NCBI GenBank assembly: GCA_045602425.1
Contig: JAZSBO010000006.1
Location: 127,456-191,455 of the forward strand
DNA length: 64,000 nt
Direction of reading: 5' to 3'
DNA from: RGIG9608 sp045602425
Lineage (GTDB): Bacteria > Bacteroidota > Bacteroidia > Bacteroidales > Paludibacteraceae
The notes under the pieces were generated by a model. It did not search any database, was not told the DNA's origin, and saw only the letters and a program-made list of their open reading frames with translations. Below, in pieces: positions 63,592-64,000 of this stretch (within the stretch, counting starts at the first letter, position 1; each line of letters begins with the position of its first letter). The position numbers and the translations under genes were made by a program.

Positions 63592-64000
63592 TTATTTCAG
63601 TTTCATCTCTTTCCACGTGCTTGCAGCAGATGGGCTTGTTGCTATAACTGGAGTTTGTGGTTTCTCGTTGATTAAGAACGCCTCTTTTTTCACATTCTTA
63701 TTGATATAATCCGCCAAATCAGAATAAGATACATTACCTTGTGTCTCTTGTAATTTCTTCAGCAAGAAATAAGTAAATAATCCGTGTCCTTTTTCAGGAT
63801 AGGTCATCGCAGTCTCATCACCGCTTGATGCTGAGAAGACAACTGATTTACCTTCCAATACTTCTTTCTTTGCCTCGCGAGCCACACCGCGAGCAGCCAC
63901 AAGCATGCTACCTTCTTTGTTTGCGCCAGTGAAACAAGCATCCATAAAGTAAGTGATGTTTGATGCTTTTGTATTTGCCAAAGTGGTATAAAGTGTATTC
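63592..64000 (-). CDS. Caspase-like (peptidase C14) protein, C-terminal part
   Basis: The 3' part of a gene that starts beyond the window; about 136 residues are visible. TYFMDACFTGANKEG holds the catalytic cysteine in the DAC motif typical of caspase/metacaspase proteases, followed by VFSASSGDETAMTYPEKGHGLFTYFLLKKL, where the GHGLFTYFL strand is a family hallmark. The catalytic histidine would lie in the missing upstream part. The chain ends EMKLK with no added domain. Bacterial members can act in stress response, defence or surface processing; no function can be chosen from this fragment. Confidence 0.85.
   Translation of the reverse strand, partial: NTLYTTLANTKASNITYFMDACFTGANKEGSMLVAARGVAREAKKEVLEGKSVVFSASSGDETAMTYPEKGHGLFTYFLLKKLQETQGNVSYSDLADYINKNVKKEAFLINEKPQTPVIATSPSAASTWKEMKLK

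Overview
This window is chromosomal DNA of an AT-rich member of the Bacteroidota, most likely of the order Bacteroidales. The evidence is a SusC/SusD pair, a SecD-SecF fusion, an ATP synthase operon in the order atpD-C-(I)-B-E-F-H-A-G with a long secreted extension on subunit a, several families confined to this phylum (DUF4199, DUF4491, DUF4494, DUF4831, DUF5723), and repeated use of the Bacteroides-type promoter (-7 box TAnnTTTG, sometimes with TTTG 18-20 bases upstream). Genus and species cannot be told from the sequence alone. No tRNA, rRNA, CRISPR array, insertion sequence or prophage was seen.

Layout. 1-8480 (+): end of hisD, hisC, a secreted DUF4831 protein, a UvrA paralogue and secDF. 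8542-13034 (-): one tight operon of a TGS-domain nucleoside kinase, rpoN, a PAP2-like membrane protein and a patatin-like phospholipase. 13249-17172 (+): efp, a secreted GH89 alpha-N-acetylglucosaminidase, and an ECF sigma factor with a membrane partner. 17173-17426: a non-coding block of GC-rich palindromes. 17479-25049 (-): grpE-dnaJ, then a run DUF4199 - glycosyltransferase - small envelope genes - transketolase. 25205-29400 (+): a large lipoprotein translationally coupled to a DUF5723/TSP3/OmpA protein. 29436-31818 (-): alanine racemase carrying a decayed MurF remnant, and nagB. 31890-42924 (-): a single co-directional run from atpD through the ATP synthase genes into dxr, rseP, DUF4494, yggS and DUF4491. 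43034-46829 (-): ahcY, ychF and a PagL-like lipid A deacylase. 46923-52000 (-): susC-susD. 52190-55790 (-): dnaA, then pRiA4b-ORF3-like gene, miaA and a LysE exporter. 56110-58102 (-): cell-wall amidase and an MCE (MlaD-like) protein. 58244-63539 (+): lptD and clpC. 63592-64000 (-): C-terminal part of a caspase-like protease running off the window.

Much of the window serves the cell envelope: LPS transport and modification (LptD, PagL-like), peptidoglycan (Alr, amidase, NagB), lipid turnover (PAP2, patatin, MlaD), protein secretion (SecDF, RseP) and nutrient uptake (SusCD). The rest is housekeeping: ATP synthesis, replication initiation, repair, chaperones, tRNA modification and translation elongation. 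Promoters and hairpin terminators can be placed at many operon boundaries, and these decide several start codons, including a probable TTG start for lptD.

The observations most worth checking are the truncated MurF-Alr fusion, the palindrome block at 17.2 kb, the loss of the first zinc-finger cysteine pair in UvrA, the lipoprotein/OmpA pair, and the TTG start and acidic insert of LptD. I found no clearly new defence or mobile system.
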